64,000 bases of DNA from Panicum virgatum (taxonomy: Eukaryota > Streptophyta > Magnoliopsida > Poales > Poaceae): assembly GCF_016808335.1 (NCBI RefSeq), contig NC_053146.1, positions 38,560,470 through 38,624,469 on the forward strand, read 5' to 3'. Positions 44,026 to 55,828 of this stretch are shown here, one piece after another (position 1 is the stretch's first letter; the number at the start of each line of letters is the position of its first letter). Made by a program: the position numbers and the translations under genes. The notes beneath the pieces were generated by a model that had not been told where the DNA came from, searched no databases, and saw only the letters and a list, made by a program, of their open reading frames with translations.

Positions 44026-45855
44026 CGGAACTGAAGCTCCCTGCCATCGAGCTCGGGTGGATGTGGATCTGCAGCACTAATTCTTTTCCCTCTCCACTTC
44101 TATTTCTATTTAATCCTATCAAATGCGTTGCATCCAGTTTCTCTTCCATAGGTTAGTTTGAAATCTAGATCTACTAATTTCCTTAGCTATGTTCATTCAA
44201 AGATATTTTTAGCTCTAAGATTATTGAGCTCTGCACCATACTAATCTATCCATTCAGCATTTAGTAATATAGGTTCGTTTTTTTTTGGCATAAATGCACA
44301 AGATAGGAGAAGTTGATACTATAGGTATTCCCTTTTTGTTAATTGGACTTTCATTCCTGTTTAAGGCAGATGGATTGTGACTTTTATTTTTGAAGATTAT
44401 ATTTTCTACAAAGATGTTGACTGTTTTGGTTAGAAAAATGCACCCACCCAGGTTCAGCAACCTCCATAATAGGGCCAATAGCATCTTTTCAAAGTCTAAA
44501 AGTTTATGAATATGTACGCACAGATTTAAAGAATCATTTTCTATTGCATTTCCCAATAGTCTGTAGGAAATTATATGCTTTGGTGGCTTAGCATGCAATT
44601 TTTTTTAATCACCTACATAATCCAATAGATCTTCAAAAGGTGTTATTCTGCTTATATAATCTGGAAATGCAGCATGAATTTTTCCAATATTGAACCTTGC
44701 TGGACTTTCTTATTCTCTTTGAGCCTTTACCCACCATTGGATTCAGTATGCCAGAAACAAGATTTTGTGACTGATTTACTATTTTATTTTGGCAACAAAA
44801 TTTCCCAATACGTAAAATGCTTTAATTTAACTCAACTTACTGTTCCATTAGGTGCGAGCCCAAAATTGATGCGCCTTTTTCTTTTTTCTTTTCGTACGCA
44901 GTTGGCGAAAAAAGATCCTACTGTTAATAGTTTAGACCATCGGTTGTCAAGGGCTGGTCAAAATATGCAATCCTACTATTTTTCCTCTTTTCACGATAAT
45001 ACCATTTTTCACTGATACATACTCGTGCTGGAATCTACTTTCAGAGTAACAGAATAAAATTATGTTTAATTCTTTGACATTCTGCTGCGAAGTTTTGCAG
45101 CTACAGATTCAGATATAAGATTGTAGCATGCAACAAAATGGATTATTTGCCATTAGATGCCTTTCCCTTTTCTTGTCTTTAGTTTTGTAGAAATAAACTA
45201 TGATGACTTCGGTCTTTCAATAAATATAGATGAATAAGGGTTACCACTTATTAGCTTATAGGAAAGGTTAAGACACCTACCACTAAGAAGTTGAAACCAG
45301 TCTGCTCATGGGGCTTATAAGTACGAAAGGAATAATGAGCCTGTATCTATCTGAAGAGTTTTGAAACTCTCTTGTTAGTAGGGTTATCAGGCTTGTGAGT
45401 TGACCACAACCATCCATAATACAAAGTTATATTTAAGCTCATTGTGATTAAAAGATTATGCCATTCTTTGCAAACCATCAAATTGAATGATGCACCCAGC
45501 AGATTTGTTAAACTTATTTCATGCTGCTCATTCCTTTCATATAAATAAACCACAGCTATCATGTGAGACTGCACAGTCGACGAGCTACAAGATTTCAATG
45601 CTCCCGTTACAGAAGGTTTTCCATCCTTGACTTCACATCGGCCCAGGCAATGGCTCTTATCTCATCTTAGCTTCACTAAAATCTTTCTGCTTGCTTCGGT
45701 TAGTATCTTTCTCTTCACATTTTAAGTTTGTTCGGGGTCATATTTCAGTATGCTGCTTTTCCCCCAGATGCCGACTTGCCTTGCAGCACCTTGCCAATTT
45801 AGGCTGATACGAAAAGGCCATGTAAAATTGTTGAGGAGCTCATATTCACACTTGA
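44026..45855. other. AT-rich intergenic DNA
   Basis: I looked for further DUF632 exons and found none. No other gene or complete mobile element is seen. Confidence 0.5.
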
Positions 45856-46119
45856 GGCTGTGTTTAGATCCGCAAAAAGGTGGTAAAAAGGGTTACATCG
45901 GATACTGTAGTATACTGTATCACTTTTCGTTTGTTTGTGGTAAATATTGTTCTATCATAGGCTAGCTAGGCTCAAAAAATTCGTCTCGCAATGTACATCA
46001 AAACTATGATTAGTTTTTTTATTTACCTACATTTAGTACTCCATGTATGAGACAAAAGATTTGATGTGATAGATGAATAGTGAAGTTTGGATTGAGAGAT
46101 TTTGCAACTAAACACAACC
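45856..46119. mobile_element. MITE, GGCTGTGTTTAG type, inverted orientation
   Basis: It starts GGCTGTGTTTAGATC and ends AACTAAACACAACC. The interior runs opposite to the neighbour at 46243 (AAAAATTCGTCTCGCAATG, then TTTAGTACTCCATG). The flanking triplets TGA and GGA agree at two of three positions. Confidence 0.72.
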
Positions 46120-46242
46120 GGACTAGAATTGCTAAAGAAATAGTACATTTCACCCTACTGTGCTTGGGGGGCTTCACGGTGACCTGCGCATCCTGCACCT
46201 ACAACAGTGAAACTGTACCTGGCAGCCTCCGATTTTGACTGC

Positions 46243-46528
46243 GGGTGTGTTTAGTTCCCACCAAATTTCCAAACTTTCCATCACATCCATCACATCTCCT
46301 ATCACATCGATACATTAAATATAGTAAATAACACATGCATGGAGTACTAAATGTAGTTAAATAAAAAAACTAATTACATAGTTTTGATGTATGTTGCGAG
46401 ACGAATCTTTTGAGCCTAGTTAGGTCATGGTAGGACAATATTTACCAAAAACAAACGAAAAGTGCTACAGTGTGCTACAGCAACTGATGCGACTTTTTCT
46501 CCCCTTTTCACCTCATCTAAACACAGCC
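46243..46528. mobile_element. MITE, GGGTGTGTTTAG type
   Basis: 286 bp with ends GGGTGTGTTTAG and CTAAACACAGCC, flanked by duplicated TGC (46240-46242 and 46529-46531). It is clearly related along its whole length to the nested pair at 12185-12754. Confidence 0.87.
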
Positions 46529-46710
46529 TGCCTCGTCTTCTTTTCCCATCAAAGCTGGTATGAACACAAGAAACTCGATCAGGAAGCTACCAATCTTGAC
46601 CGGCGGGGCTACATCCTACATCGTCCTCAGGTTCCAACACCCACTGACATTTTTCCTTCCATTGACAATGTTCTGAGCATCTCCATCATGTACCCAGAAA
46701 TCTGCCATGG

Positions 46711-48776
46711 TGTAGGAGTAATAGAATTGGTGTATAATGAATGGATTGGTTATTATTAGCTTGAGGCCTCGGCCGGTATATATAAGAGTACAAGACTTGG
46801 GGTGCAAAGCAACTCCACCGGATATGTATGGCAGTCCGGATACAATATCTAAACTACCAAATATACTCTAACATCCCCCCGCAGTCACAGTGGGAGCACT
46901 GCAGACGGTGAGACTGGAGGAGAAGCCGAAGGTAGGAACCGACGGACTGACACCCCTCCCCGCAGTTGTAGCGTCGGCGCAATGCGGATGCTGCGACTGG
47001 AGAGAACCGGCGAGAAACTCATGCGGATGGTAGCCCTTTGTGCTGATGTCGAGATAGCCGAGCTGAAGGAGCCATGGTCGAAGATGCCGTGCGTAGAGTA
47101 GCTGTGGTCGACGTAGAGCTGTCGAAGTTGCCGAAGACGAGGTAGCCGCACATAAAGCCGCGGGCGCACGAGGAGGCGCCATGGTGGTGGCGTAATGGAG
47201 AAGACGCCGGAGACGAAGATGGCGACGCGTCGAGGCAGTCGTAGAGGGAGCGATGCCGAAGTCGATGCAGTTAGGCCATCAGGCGACACATGCCCGAGTT
47301 TGCCAGGCTCGGGAACGCATCAGGGACGATGGGCACGCACCAGTGTTGCCAATACCGGACGTGCAAGGGAGGATGCACAACCAGACGCCGTCGCCGAGGG
47401 ACCAGCAGAGAAGGCCTCCATGGCGGTCGCAGGCGCAGAAGAAGGCGAGGTAGAAGACGCCAACGCCTGCTGTTGCTGGAGTAGACGAAGTAGTCGGGGA
47501 CGAGATGGCGACGCTGGCGACGTGGTTGTGCTAGACGAAGCGATGAGGGGAATCCAGACTTTCTAGCACAAGGCCGATTGATCCGGATGACGCGGCGGCG
47601 GTGCTCGAAGGAGACGGCGAAGAACTCGTACAGCTTGACGAAGACCATGCGCGAAAGACGCGCACCGATAGAGTCGACAGCATGTAGATGCAACGGCGAG
47701 GACGACGATATGCGGCGACACTGCTGCCCGAGGAGGCGACGCAGCGGCAGCCCTCTTGCTTGGCGAAGCATCGCGCGATAGAAGACAAACGTCTCAAGAG
47801 GGTGGTTCGCGCGATCGGTTGATCAGGCCGACGGCGTGCGAGGCGAAGACAACGATGGCGAAGGCGATGTCGAAGGTGGAGCCTCCCGATCGGTGGTGGC
47901 GAAGACGAGCCGATGTAGGTCGACGTGCAGACGAAGGGGCGCGGCACAGGCAGGCGTTCCGGTTACGCCGCAGGCCACGCCGGCAACACAGTCGAAGGAG
48001 ATGAGGAAGTCGGTGTTGTCGAAGCCGATGTCGATGATGCGCGAGTCGACGGCGGTGGGCGATGGGGACGCAAACCCGATCACAGATCGGGAAAAAGAAA
48101 ACAACAGCAATAACCGATCGGGAAGGCGACAGGGTGCTGGTCCGTGGGCGGACGACGGGGTGGCGCGGATCAGGCGAAGCGACGGTGGAGCGACGCGGAT
48201 AGGACGGAGCGACGGCCACCGGTGAAAAGGACCCATCCAGGCCTCCTCCACCACGACTAAGGGTGCGGTCACCACCACGGTGGCGCGCTGCATCGGCGGC
48301 GAGGAGTGCAGCCGCCACCACGACGGCTGCGCGGAAGGGAGGGCCCAGCCGGCGGCGTGAAGGAGGGGCGCGACCGGCGGCACAGCGATGAGGTCTTCGA
48401 TCTGCTGGAGCTTGATGACACGACGACAGGCGGCGGGATCAGATGGATCCACCGCAGACTCGAGGATGATGACGAACACAGCGGTCAGAGGGACCGGTCG
48501 CGCATCTAGGAGGGCGCTGCCCCGGCGGAGATGGATCTCCCCGGGGGCGCGCGGCGGTGGCGACGGCAGCGGAAGCTAGGTCTAGGATTAGGAACCGTAG
48601 TCTCGTGATACCATGTAGGAGTAATAGAATTGTTGTATAATGAATGGATTGGTTATTATTAGCTTGAGGCCTCAGCCGGTATATATAAGAGTACAAGACT
48701 TGGGGTGCAAGGCAACCCCACCGGATATGTATGGCAGTCCGGATACAATATCTAAACTACCAAATATACTCTAACA
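46711..48776 (-). mobile_element. small non-autonomous Copia-type LTR element
   Basis: A 2066-bp element with 163-bp direct terminal repeats (46711-46873 and 48614-48776, TGTAGGAG...CTCTAACA) and the perfect target duplication CATGG (46706-46710 and 48777-48781). On the minus strand TGGTATCACGAG adjoins the right LTR (initiator-Met PBS, one base off the usual form) and GCGGGGGGA adjoins the left LTR (PPT). The 1.74-kb interior is GC-rich and encodes no gag or pol that I recognise. It falls between TRIM and LARD in size. LTRs differ at only a few positions, so it is young. Confidence 0.9.
46874..48613. other. GC-rich interior of the small LTR element
   Basis: Open frames exist on both strands, the longest on the minus strand at 47823-48479 (218 codons) and 47271-47771. 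Their Arg/Ser/Pro-rich translations match no family I know. CGAAG/GACGA-type words recur often. It could be captured host sequence or a degenerate spacer. Confidence 0.4.
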
Positions 48777-48781
48777 CATGG

Positions 48782-49610
48782 AATACAAGTCTCCATTTTT
48801 TCCTCCTCCCATCTCCGTACCAGAACAGGATAGCCAACATTGGTTAAGGTACTTTAGAGTGTGAAACCAAGAATATTGAATTGTTGTTCAAATCTTTTTT
48901 TTAATAAAATAGGGGAATTTATTGCTCGCTGTATTTTCTGCTTTAATCATTAGAGATCCAAAGGTATGGAACAATTTCTTTGATCTATGTCCATTCAAAC
49001 ATAAACACATTGACTAAAACGCAATTCTTCTAAACTGCATCTCTAGATTATATTTTTCGACTTAGTCCTATACGGACTTGCTCTGATTTATGTCACAGTC
49101 TTTCAGGATGGAGAAAAATAGCGAAGCCTCTTTCTTCTCCGCTTGCTGCTTCAATTTTCAATGTTGTGCCATCCCAACATTTAAGCAGCCTAGCCCTATC
49201 TGCACAACATTCTCCGACTGGCGGTGCAGAGGAAAAAATGGAGCTATTTTAAAGACGACACAACAAATTTTTCCCAGGCCCAAGGCCAAAAGCAAAAATA
49301 ATTAGCCCATAAATCAAACTTCCTCAAAATCATGTCCCCTTTTCCATCCTATTTGTACTTCAAGAGGTCATTTCTCATGTATTATTATCCGTACTTTGTA
49401 TGCTGCTTTAAGTTTATTTTCTCATGGACTATGCAACCTCCGTCGTGCCATATGGATGCTGCTGTAAAAGCAGCGCCCCTTTTTTCGGCTCAAACAACTC
49501 ACACCGCTTTTGCACTTGATGCACGCGCGCGCCAATGGCGCGCCTCATGCCCTAGTGAAAAGGGTGGCGGGCTACAGCCCAATGGAGCATGCCTTGCACA
49601 GCACATGGCC
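48782..49610. other. intergenic, nothing recognised
   Basis: No supported gene or complete repeat is seen. Confidence 0.5.
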
Positions 49611-49619
49611 AAAACACAA

Positions 49620-50678
49620 GGGAAAAGTCTACTTAGCCTTTCTCAACTGCAGCAAAAGTCTAATTTTTCTCCCCCAGCTCCAAAATTGAGTACTCAGCCT
49701 CCCTAACTATCAAAACCGTTTGTTTTACCTCCCTCGGTGGTTTTACAAGTGGTTTTTATATTTTTTTCATAGATTTTTTTCTTCTCACTTTTTTTCCACT
49801 CAATTGAGATACTAAACGTGGATAACAAAATATAAAATTGGCATAGTGGTAGAGGAGAATACTTGATTGAGATACTAAATGTGGATAAAAAAAATTGGCA
49901 CAGTGGTAAAGGAGAGTATAGAGAACAAAAATTTTCAACTTTTTGAAGTTAAATCCCAAACAATATTGAAATTTGAAATTTTGAAGAAAGAAAGAATTCA
50001 AACTTCATTGAATTTTTAAAGCATCAAGATGTGCTCCATATTTGACAAAATTTGAATTGTGTGATACATATTAGAGTAGTACCCTTAGAGAATTTTGTGA
50101 GTATAAGTTCTATAGCAAAACTTTAAGTCTTTTAGGAAGGGTCAAATTTGAGCTAAATTTGATCCTTATTTGCATATTTGATTTATACCTATGCAAATTC
50201 TTAAGTATATTTAAATTATTTGGAAATAAATAAAAAATTTATATGGCACAAATTTGACACTTCATAAAATACTTTGCTATGGAACCTATACTCACAAAAA
50301 ATCCCGAGTGATATACCTCTAATACGTGTCACACAGTTCAAAAAGATGGAGCTGATATTGATGCCTTAAAATTCAATGAATTTTGAATTCTTTCTTTCTT
50401 TAAAATTTAAAGTTTTAAATTTCTTTAGGTTTAAACTTTGCGAAATTGGGTTCTTTGTACTCCCCTCTACCACTATGCCAATTTTTTATGATTTTTGAAC
50501 CATGTTGCTTCCTCAGTTGAGTGAAAAAATAGATAAAATATAAATCCGTGTGTAAAATCGCCGAGGGAGATAAAATAAACGTTTTGATAGTTGGGGGAGG
50601 TTGGATACCCATTTTTGCATTTGAGGGAGGAATATCAAACTTTTGCAATAGTTGAGGGAGGCAAAGTAGACTTTTTCC
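49620..50678. mobile_element. foldback Mutator-like element with very long inverted arms
   Basis: The ends GGAAAAGTCTACTTAGCC and GGCAAAGTAGACTTTTTCC are inverted repeats, and complementarity continues inward almost to the middle (about 50160), so nearly the whole 1.06 kb is a hairpin. The flanks AAAACACAA (49611-49619) and AAAATACAA (50679-50687) match at 8 of 9 positions, the 9-bp duplication length of Mutator-like elements. There is no transposase. Confidence 0.75.
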
Positions 50679-50984
50679 AAAATACAATTACTCAAGAGGA
50701 GGATGCATGCCCAAGACTGGAGGATTTTTACTGAAACCGATTGGATGAAGGTGGGATTTAATCAAACGGTGCAAAGTCTTAGTCTCTTAAATGTGTACCC
50801 CAGTTTTGGTTTTGGTATTTTCAGCCTCAAAACTGATGAAGGCCCAATGGATAAAGTTTGAAGAAGAAACTCAACAAGTTTGCAGCAGAAGCCATTGGTG
50901 ATCGGCGGCCACTGTCAACGAGGAAACAAAGAGGCACGGATGAGATAACGATGAGATACTCGCGAGTTGGCACCACAAGAAATA

Positions 50985-51241
50985 CTCCCTCCTTCCCCGT
51001 TTATAAGGCATGGTGGAACATGACACGGTCTTCTAAACAACACTTTGACCATTTATTTATCATATATTATATCACTTTTGATTATAAACTTATAATCATT
51101 GTAAACTATATTTGATTATGAATCCAATCATATGAAATTTGCATTATAAAAATAAAAATTTAATAGTCAAATTATTGGTCAAAGATGAGAAGGTTTGAAT
51201 CTTGATATACGTGTATGCCTTATAAACGGGGAAGGAGGGAG
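50985..51241. mobile_element. Stowaway-type MITE
   Basis: Ends CTCCCTCCTTCCCCGTTTAT and ATAAACGGGGAAGGAGGGAG form a perfect inverted repeat of over 20 bp, flanked by TA on both sides. Length 257 bp. Confidence 0.95.
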
Positions 51242-51280
51242 TAAGATGCAGCTGGTAAATATGAGCAGCCACAAGGTGGG

Positions 51281-51696
51281 TGTCAGACCTGGGGTAGCGG
51301 GACTGCCATAGGCATAGAACGTTCTAGAGTAAGGGATATCGCATGGATGTACCTTACTTCTTTTGTAACTACCCGAATAGACGTAGAATTAGCTGTAGTA
51401 CAAAAAAACTACCCGATCGGGTTGTAGTTGGACTCCAACAGTACTTGGCTAGGACTTTTCATGTAACCTTGTCCCCCAGAGTATATAAGGGCGGGCAGGG
51501 ACCCTCTCAAAACACATCAACACCTAAGGCAATACAACCAACCACACAGGACTTAAGGTATTACGCACCTCGCGACCCGAACCTGTCTAAATCCTTATAT
51601 TCCTTGCACCATCGAGTTCCAGAGGTAGTCGATCCCTTGCCTACAATCATACTGCTAAAGGTATCCCTGAGCAAGCTTGGCGGCTAAACACCGACA
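51281..51696 (+). repeat. LTR of a second Gypsy element
   Basis: 416 bp, TGTCAGACC...CACCGACA, with a TATATAAGG box near 51482. It is followed after two bases by TGGCGCGCCAGGTAG, the same type of primer-binding site as in the Gypsy element at 36505. It is therefore a 5' LTR reading rightward. No matching 3' LTR was found in the window. Confidence 0.75.
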
Positions 51697-51741
51697 GCTG
51701 GCGCGCCAGGTAGGGGAGTCGGCGAGTTCATCGGCGAATTC

Positions 51742-52632
51742 GATGGCCACTTTCGCTTTCAACACCATGGCGCTTCCTCAAGGCATCACCTTCGTCTTCG
51801 GCTCATGGGTCTGCATTGCCAATGGTTCAGGTGGCTTCGACAGCCACCTGAACAAACCCGAGGGTCCAGAGGCGGTCTCGTCGGAAAGCTGTAACTCCAC
51901 CCCTGGCAACACGCTGCTTCCCGACCTCGCCCTGGAGATTGAGCAGAAACTCGACGCCAACTCAAGTTCTACTCGGACTCAGAATGATCAACAGAATCAC
52001 AACAACAGCCGCGGCCACAACCATGAAGAAGTAGCCGATTTCGGGATAGACACACGAGAAATCATCAACGCAAGGCACCAAGCGCATCTTGCAGATAATT
52101 CCGACCGGTTCCCAGCCCTCAGCAGTGTCTTCGACAACGTCCAGTACCCAAAAGATTTCAAACCTACCAACATCCAAAAGTATGACGGTAAGCAAGATCC
52201 TGCTCAATGGTTACGTTTATACTCGGCCGCTATCAATGTTGCAGGAGGAGACACCTATACCAAGTTCCTCTACTTCCCGATGGCCCTGGAGCCTGTGCCT
52301 CTTACCTGGCTGGAGAGCTTGAAGCATGAGTCCATACACTCGTGGGAGGATCTCAAGAAGGCCTTCATTGACAACTTCTAGGGGTCCCTACATTGAGTAG
52401 CTACTCGACACGCCCTTGCAATGTGCAAGCAAGAGCCAGGCGAAGCATCAGGTCCTACGTCAAGCGCTTCTTCGACACAAGGGCGACTATTGCCAACGTC
52501 TCCGATGAGGATGTCATCCACTACTTTCATGATGGCATCACCACCCAATCACTTTACCGTGATTTCGGGCGGAACCGCCCAAAAATGGTGGTGGAACTAC
52601 GCGACATGATACAACATTGGGCAGAGGAGTAG
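51742..52632 (+). pseudogene. Gypsy gag N-terminal part (second element)
   Basis: The frame starts near the ATG at 51742 (MATFAFNTMALP), passes an Asn/Gln-rich spacer and reaches the gag core (IQKYDGKQDPAQWLRLYSAA, WEDLKKAFIDNF). It stops at TAG 52380-52382, and the homology resumes in another frame (RSYVKRFFDTRATIANVSDED, YRDFGRNRPK) up to 52632, where the sequence abruptly changes to inverted pol. At least one frameshift is present. Confidence 0.82.
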
Positions 52633-52639
52633 TTCCTCT

Positions 52640-54836
52640 CTTGGTAGTGGAGCTGTGAGAATTGGCGGTGACTGGAGATGATGCTTAAGGTTCTCGAGTG
52701 CTTCCGCTGCTTCTGTAGTCCACTCGAATTTGTCTTGTCATTTAAGGAGCTTGAAGAAGGGTAAGCCCCGTTCACCAAGTCTAGACAAGAACCGGTTTAA
52801 GGCTTTCATGTAGCCTGTAAGCTTCTGGACATCCTTGACAGTTGCTAGAGCATCCATTGCCATGATATCATTGATCTTTTCTGGATTAGCTTCGATTGCT
52901 CGGTGGCTGACGATGAAGCCGAGTAGTTTTCCAGAGGGTACACCAAAGACACACTTGGTTGGGTTGAATTTCCAGTGAAACTTTCGGAGGCTATTGAAGG
53001 TTTCTTCCATATCAGATATAAACTGATCCTGACTCCTGGTCTTGACGACAACATCGTCAATGTAAGCTTCCACATTGCGATGTAGCTGGTTAGCAAAGCA
53101 CAACTGTATCGCACGCTGGTAGGTAGCACCTGCGTTCTTCAACCCGAAAGACATGGTCTTGTAGGCGTATGCCCAGTATGGGGTGATGAATGCCATCTTG
53201 ATTTGGTCTTCTTCTTTTAGGGCAATCTGGTGATAGCCTGAATAGCAGTCGAGGAATGATAGTAGGACACATCCTGCTGTCGAGTCGATTACCTGATCAA
53301 TGTGAGGTAGCCCGAAAGGATCCTTTGGGCAGTGCTTGTTCAGATCGGTGTAGTCGACGCACATCCTCCACTCGTTGTTTTTCTTTTGGACGAGTACAGG
53401 GTTGCCCAACCACTCAGGGTGGTAAACCTCTTTGATAAATCCTACTGCGAGTAGTTTTGCCAGTTCCTTTTTGATGCCTTCTCGCTTGTCCGGGGAGAAA
53501 CATCGTAGCTGCTGCTTCTTTGGTATGGCTTTGGAGTCGACTTTCAGTGCATGCTCGATCAATTCCTTGGGCACCCCTAGCATATCTGCTGATTTCCACG
53601 CGAATACGTCTCGGTTGGCGCTAAGGAAGTTGACGAGCTCAAGTTCCTATTTGTCGCTCAAGCCAGCTCCGATAATAGCAGTTTTAGAGTCATCTCCCTC
53701 TTGTAGCTGGATAGTCTTGGTGCCAACATCGCCGGCTGGTTTTACCAATGATTGGCTTGGCTTCTTCGAGGGCATCGAGTCCTTGTTGAGTGATAGTTCC
53801 TTGGCAGCAGCGAGTATCTCGCTCAGGGAACTAGGTACTCGAATGCTGGAGGCATGAACAATTTCCTCCTTGTCGCACTCGAAGGACTTGAGAAGGTCCC
53901 CGCGTAGGGAGAGGACTCCAGTGTTGCCCGGTATTTTGAGGAGTAGATAGACATAGTGGGGGCACTGCCATGAATTTGGCCAGTGCTGGTCTTCTCAAGA
54001 TGGCGTGGTAAGATGATTCGAAGTCGGCTACTTCGAACTTATATACTCTGTCCGGAAGTTTTGCTCTGTACCAAATGTGACTGGGAGAGTGACCGAGCCA
54101 ATTGGTGTAGAGGAGTTTCCTGGGACAATGCCGTGAAAGGGAGCTTTGCTTGGTGTGAGCAGACTCATGTAGTTGAGGCCCATCTTCATTAGAGTGCTTG
54201 CAAAGATCAGGTTGAACCCGCTTCCGCCGTCAATAAGTACTCGAGTGAGCTTGGATCCCTGGATGACTGGATCGAGTACTAGTGGAAACTTTCCTGGTTC
54301 AGAGAAGCTGGTCCATTGATCCTCCCTGGAGAATGTACTGGGGACCTCGCTGTATTTTAGAGGTCTCTGAATTGTAGGCTCGACTGAAAGGATCTCCCGT
54401 AGTAGCAGCTTTTGGGCACGTTTGGAAAAGTTTGGATCTCCTCCGAATATGACGTTGACCACATTTTTTAGGTTTCTGGAACACATTAAGGTCTTTCTTT
54501 TCATTATCTTCATTTTCCTTGTTCGGCTTTTTTCTTGGGTACATCTGGCAGAGTCGACTAGAGGGACTTGCGGATGATTGTACACTCGAACATCGAGTGG
54601 TTGCTCTTTGGGTGGATCGGGCACTTTTTGTTGTGCAGGATCTTGTCGAACTGATCATGAGGTTTTTCTGTTTTCTTACCACGCGGGCTGCGATCCATAG
54701 TGCTGACAGTATCGCCTGGCTTACGTTTGCGTGCAGGATCCCGCTGGTTACTGGGGCCTCCACGATCATTATTGCGCTTCCCATTGTTATCGTTGTTTAG
54801 GTACCTTTCTTCTTTTTGGGGACAGAGGGACTAGCT
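52640..54836 (-). pseudogene. Gypsy gag end, protease, RT and start of RNase H, inverted relative to 51281-52632
   Basis: On the minus strand: a degenerate Cys/His gag end (about 54836-54560), protease (VLIDGGSGFNLIFAST at about 54230), then the RT from 53650. The RT has DVFAWKSADM, VLVQKKNNEWRMCVDYTDLN, SFLDCYSGYHQI, MSFGLKNAGATYQR and the catalytic YIDDVVV. The connection and the beginning of RNase H follow (FEWTTEAAEALENLK). A TAG at 53647-53649 precedes the RT, at the homologous position to the TAG of the other Gypsy element. Frameshifts occur around 53950-54030 and in the gag end. The join to plus-strand gag at about 52633-52640 has a short inverted repeat, GAGGA..TCCTC. Confidence 0.85.
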
Positions 54837-54840
54837 CCTA

Positions 54841-55030
54841 CTCACTCCGTCCTATGTAGAGTGCAATTCTAGTTTTTTCGAACACATTAGTGGTGTCAAA
54901 AGGGTTTTATACCCTTATTTGTTTGTCACATGCGGTTAGTTTTGGCATGCAAATCAAATTTGACCACTTAATTAGGCAGTTAGTTGAGATCCAATCTCTA
55001 GGTTCGCACTCTTTCATGGGAGAGAGAGAG
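54841..55030. mobile_element. Stowaway-type MITE, diverged
   Basis: The left end CTCACTCCGTCCTATG and the reversed right end CTCTCTCTCTCCCATG share the pattern and continue with matching AGAGTGC and CTAG blocks. TA flanks both sides. Confidence 0.65.
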
Positions 55031-55294
55031 TATATTGTTCCTAACCGACCGACCAAAATGTAACTGACATTTGTTTTTTAATATCATTATAATTTGTTAT
55101 TTCTATGCGAAATAAGTGAAGAGAATAGAATAACAAATCGTGGTGGGGAAGGTTATAGTAGCAAAAGCTCTACTACTAAGCTATTGATGAACAAGGAGAT
55201 ATTCGACGCTGGACGCACGCACCGGACTAAAAGACCACCCGCCTGCTAGCTTACCGAGTTGCTTTCTAAGTCTTGGATTTCCCTCGAGTCTTGC

Positions 55295-55500
55295 CAGTTG
55301 CCGGCCTAAATATTGAAATTTTTATTTTAAAGAACATAACAAGAATAAAACTGTTTAAGTAAAAGTTATGCAACTAAGATTAAATGTGACATATTTTGTT
55401 CCTATATAATTATTATATTATATTTAATATTTAATTGTTCTATTTCAAGACCTCACTTTAGAGTTTTGCACACAGCCTGGTTTACGCCGGCACGGCCCTG
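55295..55500. mobile_element. possible hAT-like MITE
   Basis: It begins CAGTTGCCGGCC and ends GCCGGCACGGCCCTG; the reversed right end is CAGGGCCGTGCC. The AT-rich interior has no ORF. The flanking 8-mers agree only partly, so boundaries are uncertain. Confidence 0.35.
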
Positions 55501-55828
55501 AGCTTCACACCAAAACCTAGAAGTAGGAGTAGAGTAGAACTTGACATATTCTTCGGTGAGTAGGGCTGCATTGGTTAGGTCCGACCTCCAATTTGCTCAT
55601 AAATATCGTCTTTATCAGATTTGCTAAACTTTATCAAATTTGCTAAATTTTAATTACCGGCGGATCTTTTCCTTGCATTGCACGCGACAGTAGAATATTT
55701 TCCGTTAGAATATATAGGTTATTAGATTTCCGTCCGGTTGAATGAGTCCTTGACATATATATTTCAACCGTGCGCCGCCTTGTTGGCTTCCATCATCCTA
55801 GTCCGAGAACCCTAAGACGCACGACACC
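55501..55828 (+). other. 5' flank of the serpin pseudogene
   Basis: TATATATTTC near 55757 is a plausible old TATA box about 70 bp before the serpin ATG. Nothing else is recognised. Confidence 0.4.
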
